Shown one piece after another: positions 1 through 8,161 of a DNA stretch of 64,000 nt (its first letter is position 1; each line of letters begins with the position of its first letter). Source of the stretch: Pseudomonadota bacterium (GTDB lineage Bacteria > Myxococcota_A > Polyangia > GCA-2747355); NCBI GenBank assembly GCA_016711215.1, contig JADJTL010000007.1, forward strand, positions 1-64,000, given 5' to 3'. Made by a program: the position numbers and the translations under genes. Under the pieces are notes generated by a model, which was not told the DNA's origin, did not search any database, and worked only from the letters and a program-made list of their open reading frames with translations.

Positions 1-1389
1 GCCTTGTGACTGCGGACTGGTCGGCTCCTCGAACCCCTCGTCGAGCGCGCGGTCAATGTCGAGCTCACGGATCGGCGGCAGGCCCGAGGTCGCCGCCATC
101 AGCGGCGCCAACTCATCCCTGACAGCCGGGTCGAACTTCGACTCGCCGCCCCGGTCGCTTGGTGAGCCGCTATGAAGCGCTTCGAGCGAGGCGACGCCCG
201 CGGTCGCGCGCCTGCCGGTCGCTTGCGCGCCGGGTCCCGGCCGCTTCGTCTGTCGATCGAAGTAGTCGTTGATCAGGCGGGCGATCTCGCCGTGTCGGCC
301 GGGGTGCTCGCGATCGGGGAGGCGCAGGATGTCGCTGCGCGTGAGTCGACGCACGTCCGTCAGCAGGCGATTCAGCGGGCTGTCGCCCTCGAGCTGCAAG
401 AGCAGGAGCCCGAGCACGAGGAGTGCGACGAAGACCCCTGCCGCCTGCAGCAGCTCGGCCAGCTCGAAGTCGGAGCGCTGCAGCTCGGCGAGCGCGGGCA
501 CGAGGTCGGCGCGCGCCGCGGGCGGGCCGACGACCGCGTAGAAGGCGTCGTGGGCGGCGGCCTCGCCGCGCAGGGGCGCCATGACGACGACGTGTGCAGT
601 AGCGCCGGTCCCAATGCTGATCGCTGGGGATCGCTCGTCGCGTTGCATCTGCTCGCGGCGCTGGCTGAATTGCAGCGGCAGGCGGGCGAGCTCAGGCGAG
701 GAGAAGGTCGATCCGATCATGCGCCCGCGCAGGAAGACCGCGAGCTCGGTGGCGGCGAGGAAGGGGACGGTCGAGCTGACAAGGCGCTGGCGTAGGCGCC
801 GGACAAAGGCATCGTCGACCTCCTGGCCGAGCAGCACCGCGCCGAGATAGCGTTGTTGTGTGCGGCTGACGAGGGGAGCCGCGGCCATCGTAAACAGGTG
901 GCCCTGCACGCTCCAGCTATCGTCGCGTAGAAGCCCACGCAGGGCCGCCTCGACCAGCGGGTAGCCGGCAATGCCATGCTCACCCGGTACCATCTTCTCT
1001 GCGCCGGGGCCGATGCGCGCGATTTGCTTGCCGTGCTCATCCACCACGATCACCAGGCCCGGGCGGTGCTCCGGGCGCAGCGGCGCCAGGAGCTCGCCGA
1101 TTGTGGACAGCGCCCTCGCCCGGAGCTGCTCCGGGTCGCGCTGCTTCGCGTTGGCGAGCTCCATCGTGTCGATCAGCCGCGGGTCCCGCGAGAGGGCCAG
1201 CGCGCGGTCGATCGCCTCCCGGGCATCGAGCTTGAGCAGCAGGTGGGCGTTATGCTGGACCAGGTCGAGCTTATAGGCGTGCGCGCTGAACAGCTGGCGC
1301 GCGGCCGGGCGCGGCAGCACCAGCAGCAGCGCGAAGGCGAGGGCCACCGCGGCGGCCAGCAGCACGACCCAGACGCGAGAGAACCACAC
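1..1389 (-). CDS. membrane-anchored sensor-like protein, 3' end outside the window
   Basis: The reading frame starts at a GTG (1389), 7 bases after the stop of the cupredoxin gene, with AAGGAG about 11 bases upstream, and stays open to base 1. Residues about 4-24 form a hydrophobic helix. A mostly extracytoplasmic region of about 270 residues follows, with a pattern like a Cache-type sensory domain (a segment reading LVIVVDEHGKQIARIG, then repeated 'GYPLVEAAL' and 'YLGAVLLGQEVDDAF' elements). A second hydrophobic helix (about VFVALLVLGLLLLQL) precedes a hydrophilic cytoplasmic tail rich in Arg, Asp and Glu. I see no kinase, HAMP consensus or output domain before the window ends, so the output is unknown. 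The arrangement TM-sensor-TM-cytoplasm fits a signal receptor. It is probably co-transcribed with the cupredoxin gene. Confidence 0.7.
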   Translation of the reverse strand, partial: MWFSRVWVVLLAAAVALAFALLLVLPRPAARQLFSAHAYKLDLVQHNAHLLLKLDAREAIDRALALSRDPRLIDTMELANAKQRDPEQLRARALSTIGELLAPLRPEHRPGLVIVVDEHGKQIARIGPGAEKMVPGEHGIAGYPLVEAALRGLLRDDSWSVQGHLFTMAAAPLVSRTQQRYLGAVLLGQEVDDAFVRRLRQRLVSSTVPFLAATELAVFLRGRMIGSTFSSPELARLPLQFSQRREQMQRDERSPAISIGTGATAHVVVMAPLRGEAAAHDAFYAVVGPPAARADLVPALAELQRSDFELAELLQAAGVFVALLVLGLLLLQLEGDSPLNRLLTDVRRLTRSDILRLPDREHPGRHGEIARLINDYFDRQTKRPGPGAQATGRRATAGVASLEALHSGSPSDRGGESKFDPAVRDELAPLMAATSGLPPIRELDIDRALDEGFEEPTSPQSQG

Positions 1390-1396
1390 GGTCGCG

Positions 1397-2158
1397 TTAC
1401 TCCTTGCGCTGCTGCGGCTGTCGCAGCCTGGCCTCGACGACCACGGTCCTGCCGCCGACCTCGACGGACTGCTTGAACATCCACTCGCCGGCATACCACA
1501 CGCGGACGGTGTAGATGCCGGGAATGAGGTTGTTGAATTGAAACGAGCTGTCGCCTGCGACCGCGGCCGCCTGACCCTGCTGGAGCACGAGGACGGTCGC
1601 CTCCATGTGCGGCACCTCGGAGCAGCGCACGCGGTAGGTTCCTGGCTGGGCGAACCTTGTCTCCGTGCTGTCGCCAGGCCCGACCGACTCAGCGCTCATG
1701 AACTTGCCGCTGACCGGCTCGAGCAGGTGGAGCACCGAGTCGCGGTTGAGGAAGCGCACCGAGCGCCCCGCCTCGATGGCGACGACGGGCGGCATGAAGC
1801 GCGCGTCGGCCATGGTGATGTCGGCCGGCCCGCGCGATGGGCTAGCTGCCGAGCGCCCGTCGAGCCAAACGACGACCGAGCGGCGCCAGTCCGTCAACGG
1901 TGAAGCCGTGGGAAGCAGGCCGTTGGGGAGGTTCCAGTACGTGCGCTCGGTGAAGGGGCGGTGCGGCTCGAAGCCTGGGGGCACGCGGACGACCCCGCGC
2001 AGCGTCGCGCCGCCTGCCGCCGCGGTCGCGGGAAGAGCGGTGGCGAGGGCGAGGCATACCACCACCCAGAGGGTCCTCCAGCGCCGCGGTGGCAGCCGGG
2101 CCGCGCGTGACCTCTCTGGCATTTCGTGCATGGACGCAGCCTGTCGGCAAGTTCTCAT
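1397..2158 (-). CDS. secreted cupredoxin (plastocyanin-like) protein
   Basis: 253 residues with an N-terminal Arg-rich stretch and hydrophobic signal sequence (about residues 28-48). The C-terminal half has a cupredoxin pattern: 'GRSVRFLNRDSVLH' with His144, then 'GTYRVRC' Cys179 and Met185. In the family as I know it, the copper loop reads C-x2-H-x2-M; here Val stands where that His usually is and His184 lies next to Met185, so copper binding may be altered or lost. A beta-sandwich carboxypeptidase-regulatory-like stretch follows ('SFQFNNLIPGIYTVRVWYAGEW'-type, shortened here). The likely role is electron transfer or copper handling outside the cytoplasm. Met10 and Met13 are alternative starts. 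A promoter lies just upstream, and the membrane sensor follows in the same direction. Confidence 0.7.
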   Translation of the reverse strand: MRTCRQAASMHEMPERSRAARLPPRRWRTLWVVVCLALATALPATAAAGGATLRGVVRVPPGFEPHRPFTERTYWNLPNGLLPTASPLTDWRRSVVVWLDGRSAASPSRGPADITMADARFMPPVVAIEAGRSVRFLNRDSVLHLLEPVSGKFMSAESVGPGDSTETRFAQPGTYRVRCSEVPHMEATVLVLQQGQAAAVAGDSSFQFNNLIPGIYTVRVWYAGEWMFKQSVEVGGRTVVVEARLRQPQQRKE

Positions 2159-2180
2159 TTGATATTGATGGCTTCACCGG

Positions 2181-2208
2181 ATTCTATCGTCCACGACAGT
2201 TAAGTCAA
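2181..2208 (-). promoter_or_regulatory. sigma-70-type promoter for the cupredoxin gene
   Basis: On the minus strand TTGACT (2208-2203) and TAGAAT (2186-2181) are separated by 16 bases. The predicted start of transcription is near 2174, about 16 bases before the first ATG at 2158. The match to the consensus is good for such GC-rich DNA. The divergent comEC gene begins at 2240, so the 80-bp gap serves both directions. Confidence 0.5.
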
Positions 2209-2239
2209 CCTTGAGGCCGCGCCGGCGATAACCACGACC

Positions 2240-4609
2240 ATGTCATGGGTCCTTCCGGTCTCTGCGACCGGCTACGTCGGTGGGCTGGTGCTTGGCGCGC
2301 TGTGGGGAGGGCACCCTGCCCTGGGCTGGGTGGGACTCGCCGCGGCGCTCTTGAGCCTGCTGCTGTTGAACCGCCGTCCGTTTCGGGCTGCCGTGCTGCT
2401 CGGCGTCAGCATGGTGCTCTTCGGCGCTGCACGCGCGCGTACCTACCAGCGCAGCAGCGACCCGCCCTGCGATGCAGCCCGCTTGAACAGGAGCCGAGCC
2501 CTGCGCCTCTGGCTCAGGGTCGAAGACGAGCCGATCTGGGGCGCAGATATCCAACGTCAGCGCGCGTCGGTGTGGGCCGCTGGCGCCGACGGCGAGCCAG
2601 CGACCGCGTTCTGCGGCGAGGTCGAGGTGACGCGACCACGCTCCGACGCACCGCTGTGGCCGGGCCAATCCCTTGTGGCGCGCGGCCGCTGGCGCCCAGC
2701 GACGCTCAGGTCGTCCCCGGCAGCGCGCTCCCCTGAGGGAGGGCTCGCCCTCGCACGCCCCACCGAACCATCCGGATACTTTTTCACCACCGAGGCCGAA
2801 CTCGTGCGCCTGGGGCGTGCCGCACCGCGCTGGCATCAGGGCTTGCGACATCACCTCAGGACCGTGCTGCAAGCGGCCGCTGACGATGAGCCGGCGCGGG
2901 CGCTGCTCGCCGCGTTGGTCGTCGGCGACGGCGGTCGGGTCAGCGCGTCGCAGCGCGAGCGCTTCGGGCGCGCGGGGATGGCCCACCTCCTGGCGGTCAG
3001 CGGCCTTCACCTCGTGCTGGTGGCGATGACGCTCGTCTTCGTCTTTGACGCGCTGCTGCGCCGCGTATCGATGCTTGCGTCGCGCGCCTTGGTTCGCCGC
3101 TGGGCGGCGCTGATCGGAATCGCCGCCGCCATCGTCTACACAGCGCTGACGGGGGCCGGGATCGCCACCGAACGCGCCTGTGTGATGACGGTGGCCGTGC
3201 TGGCGGGCACGGTACTGGGGCGGCCTCGGGATCTGGTGCGGCCGCTGGCGCTCGCAGCGCTGGTCTTGCTGGTGACCGACCCCGGGGCGATCTGGCGCGC
3301 TGCCTTTCAGCTTTCCTTCGTCGCGGTCATCGGGTTGGCACTTGCCGCGCGCCACCCGCTGGCCGCGGCGCTGCGCCGTCGATCGTGGCTGGAGCGCGCG
3401 GTGGGGTCGCTGCTCCTGGCGAGTGCCAGCGCCTCGCTGGCAACGGCCCCGGTGACGGCGTACCACTTCCAGACCGTCTCGCTGATCGCGCCGCTGGCGA
3501 ATCTCTTCGGCGTGCCCTTTGTCTCCTTCCTGGTTCTGCCCGTAGCGCTGCTCGGTGCGCTGATTGCTGGGGTCGCCCGTCCCGTGGGGGCGCCGCTGCT
3601 CCACCTTGCGGTCGGTGCCGTGCACTGGCTCGATTGGTTTGCCGGCTGGGCCGCTGCCCCGTCGTGGGCAGCTTTGCGCCTGAGCCTGTCGCCCCTCAGC
3701 CTCGTCGCGCTCGCCGCGGTCGCACTTGCCCTGCTGCTGACGTCTCGGCCCGCACGTCGCGGGCTGGCCTTGGTCGCGGGGGTCGCGCTCATCGCGGGTC
3801 CCGTCGCCCAGCGCTTGGCGCGCGAGCGCCGCGCGGTCGTCGCGACGCTCGACGCCGCGGGGAGCGGCCCGACGATGATCGCCTTGCCGGACGGCGCAAC
3901 GCTGCTCTTCGGCGCCGGGCGTAGTGCGGCGGCGGGCGAGGCCGGCCGGCAGCCGCTGGTGCGATGGCTGCGCCGTTCGGGCGTCGAGCGCGTCGACTAT
4001 CTCGTGTTGCCGGCCGAGAGCGCTGACGATCTGGGCGGCCTGATCGCCGTGCTCGGGGCAATCGAGGTCGGTGAGCTGTGGCTCGTCGGTGAGGCCTCCG
4101 CGCCGGCGCTCGCGCGGGTTCTACGATGGATCGCGCCGCAGCGGCTACGCCTGAGACCGCCGCGTGCCCTCACCGGTCGCGACTGGCGGCTCGAAGCGCT
4201 GCGTTGCGAATTGTGGACAGGCGGCGGCAAGGGACGGCGGCGGCGCTCGATGCCGAGGCGGCGTGGACTGGCCTTGGCGCTGCGCTTTGGTCAGTCCGAG
4301 GTGCTGCTCACGGCAGGCCACCGAGTCGCTAGGTGTTGGTCCGTCGCGGGAGGTCGTGCGCGCGCTGCCGCCCCCGGGCCGGCCGGGTTTGCGCCGGGCG
4401 GCGTGGTGCTCCCCACGCTATCAGGGGGAACGCAGCGCCCGCGGGCGCTTGGCGCCTCGGCATGGCGCGGCCAGCACGATGCAGGCCGGGTCGATCCGCT
4501 CGCTCTACCCGAGCGCGGCGCTCGCGTCGTCGAGCTGCTGGCCGATGGCACGCTGCGCAGCCGCGCGATCGCCGCCTCGAGCCAGCGGACCTTCCGTTTC
4601 GAAGACTGA
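2240..4609 (+). CDS. comEC: ComEC/Rec2-type DNA uptake channel with degenerate C-terminal metallo-beta-lactamase domain
   Basis: 789 residues, the usual size for full ComEC. An N-terminal hydrophobic region and an OB-like DUF4131 segment come first. The polytopic Competence domain follows (about residues 200-500), with the family signature HLLAVSGLHL. The family forms the inner-membrane channel that carries single-stranded DNA into the cytoplasm during transformation. The C-terminal part (about 530-770) has the position of the metallo-beta-lactamase domain, but the metal motif, normally of the type HxDxDH, reads LPAESADDLGGL: only the terminal D-x-GG context is left. If that holds, nuclease activity of this domain is unlikely. 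No other competence genes are nearby. It runs with mrp and the DUF971 gene. Confidence 0.9.
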   Translation: MSWVLPVSATGYVGGLVLGALWGGHPALGWVGLAAALLSLLLLNRRPFRAAVLLGVSMVLFGAARARTYQRSSDPPCDAARLNRSRALRLWLRVEDEPIWGADIQRQRASVWAAGADGEPATAFCGEVEVTRPRSDAPLWPGQSLVARGRWRPATLRSSPAARSPEGGLALARPTEPSGYFFTTEAELVRLGRAAPRWHQGLRHHLRTVLQAAADDEPARALLAALVVGDGGRVSASQRERFGRAGMAHLLAVSGLHLVLVAMTLVFVFDALLRRVSMLASRALVRRWAALIGIAAAIVYTALTGAGIATERACVMTVAVLAGTVLGRPRDLVRPLALAALVLLVTDPGAIWRAAFQLSFVAVIGLALAARHPLAAALRRRSWLERAVGSLLLASASASLATAPVTAYHFQTVSLIAPLANLFGVPFVSFLVLPVALLGALIAGVARPVGAPLLHLAVGAVHWLDWFAGWAAAPSWAALRLSLSPLSLVALAAVALALLLTSRPARRGLALVAGVALIAGPVAQRLARERRAVVATLDAAGSGPTMIALPDGATLLFGAGRSAAAGEAGRQPLVRWLRRSGVERVDYLVLPAESADDLGGLIAVLGAIEVGELWLVGEASAPALARVLRWIAPQRLRLRPPRALTGRDWRLEALRCELWTGGGKGRRRRSMPRRRGLALALRFGQSEVLLTAGHRVARCWSVAGGRARAAAPGPAGFAPGGVVLPTLSGGTQRPRALGASAWRGQHDAGRVDPLALPERGARVVELLADGTLRSRAIAASSQRTFRFED

Positions 4610-4687
4610 GGGTTGGCCCGCGGGCTTTCCCGCGCTGCTGTCTGTGGTAGATACGCCCACGGCAGCAGCTAATCGAGGAGGACGCCG

Positions 4688-5776
4688 ATGGAGCTTACCG
4701 AGCAAGCAGTGGTCGAGGCCCTGCGACCCATTCAGGATCCGGACCTGCGGCGCAGCATCGTCGACCTGGGGTTTGTCCAGCGCGTCGCCATTGCCGGCGG
4801 GCGCGTGACCTTCGACCTCGTCCTCACGACGCCGGCCTGTCCCGTGCGGGAGCAGCTTCAGGCGGCCTGTCAGCGGGCAGTAGCGGCGCTTCCTGGCGTG
4901 AGCGACGTGGCGGTTGCGCTCAAGGCCGAGACCCGTGGCGCGCCGCTGGCAGGGCGCAAGGTGCTGGAGACCGTGCGGAACATCGTCGGCATCGCCTCTG
5001 GCAAGGGCGGGGTCGCGAAGTCCACGACGGCCGTCAATGTCGCGGTCGCGCTGGCGCAATCGGGCGCTCGGGTCGGGATTCTCGACGCGGACATCTACGG
5101 ACCATCTGTGCCGACGATGCTCACGGTGGACGAGGAGCCGACGATGAGCGCCGACGGGGTCATCAGCCCCGCGTCGGCGCTTGGAATGAAGGTGATGTCG
5201 ATCGGCTTCTTCATCCCGCCCGGTCGTGCGGCGATTTTGCGCGGCCCGATGGCCTCTGGCTATGTGACGCAGTTCCTCGGCAATGTCGACTGGGGCGAGC
5301 TCGACTATCTGATCGTCGACTACCCGCCCGGAACGGGTGACATCCAGCTCACGTTGTCGCAGCAGGCGGCGGTGACCGCCGCGGTGGTGTGCACCACGCC
5401 GCAGGACATCTCCTTGATCGATGTGCGCAAGGCGATCGCGATGTTCGAGACGACGAAGGTGCCGCGCCTCGGCATCGTCGAGACGATGAGCCACTTCATC
5501 TGCGATGGCTGTGGCAAGCAGCATGCGCTGCTTGGCGAGGGGGGCGGGCAACGGATCGCCGCTGAAGCCGGTCTTCCCCTGCTGGGACAGATTCCGATCG
5601 ATCCACGCGTGGTCAGCGGCGGCGACCAGGGTCGCCCGATCGTCGTCGAGTGGCCTGACTCGCCGGCGGCGCAGGCGTATCGTGCCGTCGCTGGCGCCAT
5701 TGCCGCGCGCTTGTCGACCCTGCATCTCGACCGGGGTGACGCCCTCGAGAGCTTCTCGCTGGGCTGGAACGCCTGA
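4688..5776 (+). CDS. apbC: Mrp/ApbC family iron-sulfur cluster carrier ATPase
   Basis: 362 residues. Residues 1-80 form a MIP18/DUF59 domain. The P-loop ATPase domain follows, with a deviant Walker A loop at about 104-112 (SGKGGVAKSTT), switch motifs 'DADIYGPSVPTM' and 'LIVDYPPGTGD', and the C-terminal pair CDGC, expected to bridge a [4Fe-4S] cluster between subunits. The family binds and passes on Fe-S clusters in the cytoplasm. One oddity is Ala where most Mrp proteins have Gly just before the second P-loop Lys (GVAKS instead of GVGKS). The start has AGGAGG 9 bases upstream. The DUF971 gene follows after 33 bases, and DUF971 is commonly linked or fused to Mrp. Confidence 0.93.
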   Translation: MELTEQAVVEALRPIQDPDLRRSIVDLGFVQRVAIAGGRVTFDLVLTTPACPVREQLQAACQRAVAALPGVSDVAVALKAETRGAPLAGRKVLETVRNIVGIASGKGGVAKSTTAVNVAVALAQSGARVGILDADIYGPSVPTMLTVDEEPTMSADGVISPASALGMKVMSIGFFIPPGRAAILRGPMASGYVTQFLGNVDWGELDYLIVDYPPGTGDIQLTLSQQAAVTAAVVCTTPQDISLIDVRKAIAMFETTKVPRLGIVETMSHFICDGCGKQHALLGEGGGQRIAAEAGLPLLGQIPIDPRVVSGGDQGRPIVVEWPDSPAAQAYRAVAGAIAARLSTLHLDRGDALESFSLGWNA

Positions 5777-5809
5777 CCGTCCGCGACGCGCGGGTGGGGG
5801 AGGAAGAGC

Positions 5810-6130
5810 ATGGCGAGCGACGACTACGCGGTGCGCAGGATCTATCAGGTCGACGCCCATACCTTGGGGATCGACTGGACTGACGGCGTGGTGGGCCGCT
5901 GGCGCCTTGCCGAGCTGCGGCGGCACTGTCCCTGTGCGCATTGCGTGGACGAGTGGACCCGCGCGCCGAGGCTCGACCCCACGACCGTCAGCGACGACCT
6001 GACGGCCAAGGGCGTCGACTCCGTTGGTCGCTACGCGCTACGCATCACCTTTAGTGACGGCCACGACGCGGGAATCTATACCCACGCCTTGCTGCGGGGG
6101 CTCGATCAGGCGCCAGCCTCGCGCAGGTAG
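5810..6130 (+). CDS. DUF971 (gamma-butyrobetaine hydroxylase N-terminal-like) protein
   Basis: 106 residues with the DUF971 pattern: 'LGIDWTDGVVGRW' and 'LRRHCPCAHCVDEWT', whose C-x-C-x2-C Cys cluster is also a potential metal site, then 'VGRYALRITFSDGHDAGIYTH' (shortened) and the end of the domain. GGAGG lies upstream of the ATG. It stands 33 bases behind mrp. Fusions and neighbourhoods of this domain with Mrp in other bacteria suggest a part in Fe-S cluster metabolism, but its biochemical role is not settled. The last 25 bases overlap the end of the convergent RNase HI gene. Confidence 0.85.
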   Translation: MASDDYAVRRIYQVDAHTLGIDWTDGVVGRWRLAELRRHCPCAHCVDEWTRAPRLDPTTVSDDLTAKGVDSVGRYALRITFSDGHDAGIYTHALLRGLDQAPASRR

Positions 6131-6807
6131 GTCGTGGCCAGGGCGTCGGCGTACTCGTTCCAGCGCGCGCCGTTATGCGCCTTGATCCAGCGCAGCTCGA
6201 TCCCCGGATGAGCCTGGGCCAGCGCGTAGGCGCGTTGGACCAGTTCGAGGTTCTGCACTGGGCCCGTCTTGCGCCGCCACCCGCGGGCGGCCCATCCCGC
6301 TGCCCATTCGTTGATCGTGCGGACGCAGAGCTGACTGTCAGAGTAGATCACGGTGCGTGCGGCCTCGGGTAGCAGCTCGTAGCCCGCGATCAGCGCCATC
6401 AGCTCCATGCGATTGTTGGTCGTGTCGGGGTCGCGGCCATGCCGCTCGTCGACCATCTCATTGTTGCGCACCACGACGACGCCCCAACCGCCCGGCCCCG
6501 GATTGCCCGAACACGCACCGTCGGTGAAGACCCCCTCGTAGGGCCCACCATCGTATTTCTCAAGCACTTCGCGCGGGCTCAGGTTGGCCTCGATCTGCGG
6601 CTGCGCGGCCGACGACGCGTGCTCGGCGCCTGGTCGTCGCGCGGCCGACTCGCGCCCGAAGCGTGCGGCTTTGCCCTGCCCCTGGCCGCGGCATTGCTGG
6701 CAGAGGCGTGGCACCCAGCCGGGGTAGCGCTCCACCACCGCTGGCGGGAGGCTGAAGCGGGTGCCGCAACCCGAACAGGTGAACGAGGGGCCGACCGGAG
6801 CTGGCAT
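6106..6807 (-). CDS. rnhA: ribonuclease HI with N-terminal zinc-ribbon-like extension
   Basis: The RNase H fold holds all four acidic residues: FTDGACSGNPG (Asp), NRMELMAL (Glu), VIYSDSQL (Asp) and EYADALA (Asp), plus the handle region 'WRRKTGPVQNLELV'. The enzyme cuts RNA in RNA:DNA hybrids. Before it, a stretch of about 90 residues carries CSGC and CQQC, a likely zinc ribbon, then a charged linker; this extension is not part of standard RNase HI. The start at ATG 6807 is chosen because AGGTG lies 9 bases upstream. ATG 6816 and GTG 6864 are alternatives, and the longest one would take in the 15-bp repeat at 6821-6850 as LLPSQLLPSQ. The 3' end overlaps the DUF971 gene by 25 bases. Confidence 0.9.
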   Translation of the reverse strand: MPAPVGPSFTCSGCGTRFSLPPAVVERYPGWVPRLCQQCRGQGQGKAARFGRESAARRPGAEHASSAAQPQIEANLSPREVLEKYDGGPYEGVFTDGACSGNPGPGGWGVVVVRNNEMVDERHGRDPDTTNNRMELMALIAGYELLPEAARTVIYSDSQLCVRTINEWAAGWAARGWRRKTGPVQNLELVQRAYALAQAHPGIELRWIKAHNGARWNEYADALATTYLREAGA

Positions 6808-6820
6808 GGCAAGCATCACC

Positions 6821-6850
6821 TGGCTTGGGAGCAACTGGCTTGGGAGCAAC
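6821..6850. repeat. 15-bp direct repeat, 2 copies
   Basis: TGGCTTGGGAGCAAC occurs twice head to tail at 6821-6835 and 6836-6850 without mismatch. It lies at or just upstream of the RNase HI start, so it is either leader or an in-frame duplication of five codons. Confidence 0.95.
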
Positions 6851-6910
6851 TTTGGCGGGGCCACCGTCGATAACGCGCGCCGAGCAGCTTCCTAACATGG
6901 AGAACGCATC

Positions 6911-8002
6911 ATGCCCATCGCTGCCTTGGCCGTCGTTGCCCGGTTCGCAGCAGCCCTCGCACTGCTTCCGATCCTCGCCTGCGCCGGGCACGCGCCCTTG
7001 CGGGGTCCTGCCGCCGTCCACCAGCGGCGCGGCACGCAGCTGCTCGCCGCCGGGCAGGTGGACCGTGCTGAGGCCGAGCTAGCGCTGGCGCTCGAGTACC
7101 GGCCCCGCAGTCCCGAGGTGCTCAACGGGCTCGGTCTGGTGGCGCACCAACGAGGGCAGTTCAACGCGGCGCTCGCTCGCTTTCGCGCCGCCGTGGTGCA
7201 GGACGACGAATTCGCCGAGGCGCACAACAACGTGGGCGTCATCTTGTTGAAGCGCGGCGATCACGGCGAGGCCGCGCAGTCGTTTCGCGCGGCGCTCGCC
7301 ATCGACCCCGGCTACGTCAACGCGCGCTTCAACCTGGCGCTGAGCCTCCTGCGGCTCGGTCGGCTCGGTGCCGCGAGCTTCGAGCTGCGCAAGCTGATCA
7401 CGCTGGCCCCGTGGCTGGCCGCGGCGCGGGCCGAGCTCGGCTGCGTGCTCGTGCAGCGCGGGAAGGCTGCCGCAGCCGACCGCGAGCTGCGCGCGGCGCT
7501 CGAACTGGATCGCGGGCTCGGCGCCGCCCATCGATGTGTTGGCCAGCTCCTCCGCCTTCGTGGCGACCTGGCCGCCGCGGAGCCATCACTGCGCGAGGCA
7601 GTCAGGCTCGATCCGAGCGATGCGGCGGCGCTCTATGAGCTCGCGGTCGCCCTCGTGCTGCTCGGCCGGAGGGACGCCGCTGAGGCTGAGCTTTGGCGGG
7701 TCGTCCGGCGCCAACCGGCGTGGGCGCCCGGTCACTTCGTGCTCGGTCACGTCCTGGCGACGGCCCAGCAGTGGCAGCAGGCGGAGCAGCGCCTGCGTCG
7801 GGCCGTGCGCCTGGTACCCCAGTACGCCGCGGCGCAGCTGCTCCTCGGCGATGTCTTGGTCCGACGGGGCCAGCCTGAGCGGGCGCGCGATCCCTATCGT
7901 CGCTTCTTGGCCGAGGCTCCGCCGGACCTCCGCCCGGAGACCGAGCGGGTTCGGCGTTGGTTGGCCTCTGCGTCGCCCGATCGCGACGCGCCGAGGCTCT
8001 GA
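6911..8002 (+). CDS. TPR-repeat lipoprotein
   Basis: 363 residues. The N-terminus is a lipoprotein signal with a lipobox ending at Cys24 (ILAC-A). About nine tetratricopeptide repeats follow, with typical A-x2-N-x-G and AL-x2-DP spacing, as in 'AEAHNNVGVILLKRGD' and 'ARFNLALSLLRLGR'. TPR proteins hold other proteins together; envelope TPR lipoproteins often help assemble outer-membrane machines, and PilF/Tgl of type IV pili is one example with a similar plan. No pilus genes are nearby, so the partner is unknown. GGAGAA lies 9 bases before the ATG. The double-FHA gene follows 160 bases downstream. Confidence 0.8.
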   Translation: MPIAALAVVARFAAALALLPILACAGHAPLRGPAAVHQRRGTQLLAAGQVDRAEAELALALEYRPRSPEVLNGLGLVAHQRGQFNAALARFRAAVVQDDEFAEAHNNVGVILLKRGDHGEAAQSFRAALAIDPGYVNARFNLALSLLRLGRLGAASFELRKLITLAPWLAAARAELGCVLVQRGKAAAADRELRAALELDRGLGAAHRCVGQLLRLRGDLAAAEPSLREAVRLDPSDAAALYELAVALVLLGRRDAAEAELWRVVRRQPAWAPGHFVLGHVLATAQQWQQAEQRLRRAVRLVPQYAAAQLLLGDVLVRRGQPERARDPYRRFLAEAPPDLRPETERVRRWLASASPDRDAPRL

Positions 8003-8056
8003 GGCTGCAGCACGCGCCTGCTGAGGTCCGGCGCGCGTCGTCGCAGGGACCTCCGG

Positions 8057-8080
8057 CTGGGGCGACTGCTGGGGCGACTT
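8057..8080. repeat. 12-bp tandem duplication
   Basis: CTGGGGCGACTG at 8057-8068 is followed directly by CTGGGGCGACTT at 8069-8080, with one mismatch. It is in the 160-bp gap between the TPR lipoprotein and the double-FHA gene. I see nothing else in that gap. Confidence 0.9.
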
Positions 8081-8161
8081 GTCAGCTTAGCGTCGCCCGC
8101 CGATACTGCCCGCCGCGCGGGTGCCTTGCCTCGTCCGAGGCGGCCAAGGGCGGGAATTGCC

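Noticed and set aside
2243..3625. 460-codon minus-strand frame opposite comEC
   Set aside because: ComEC motifs on the plus strand are decisive; the antisense frame is Gln/Arg/His-rich filler.
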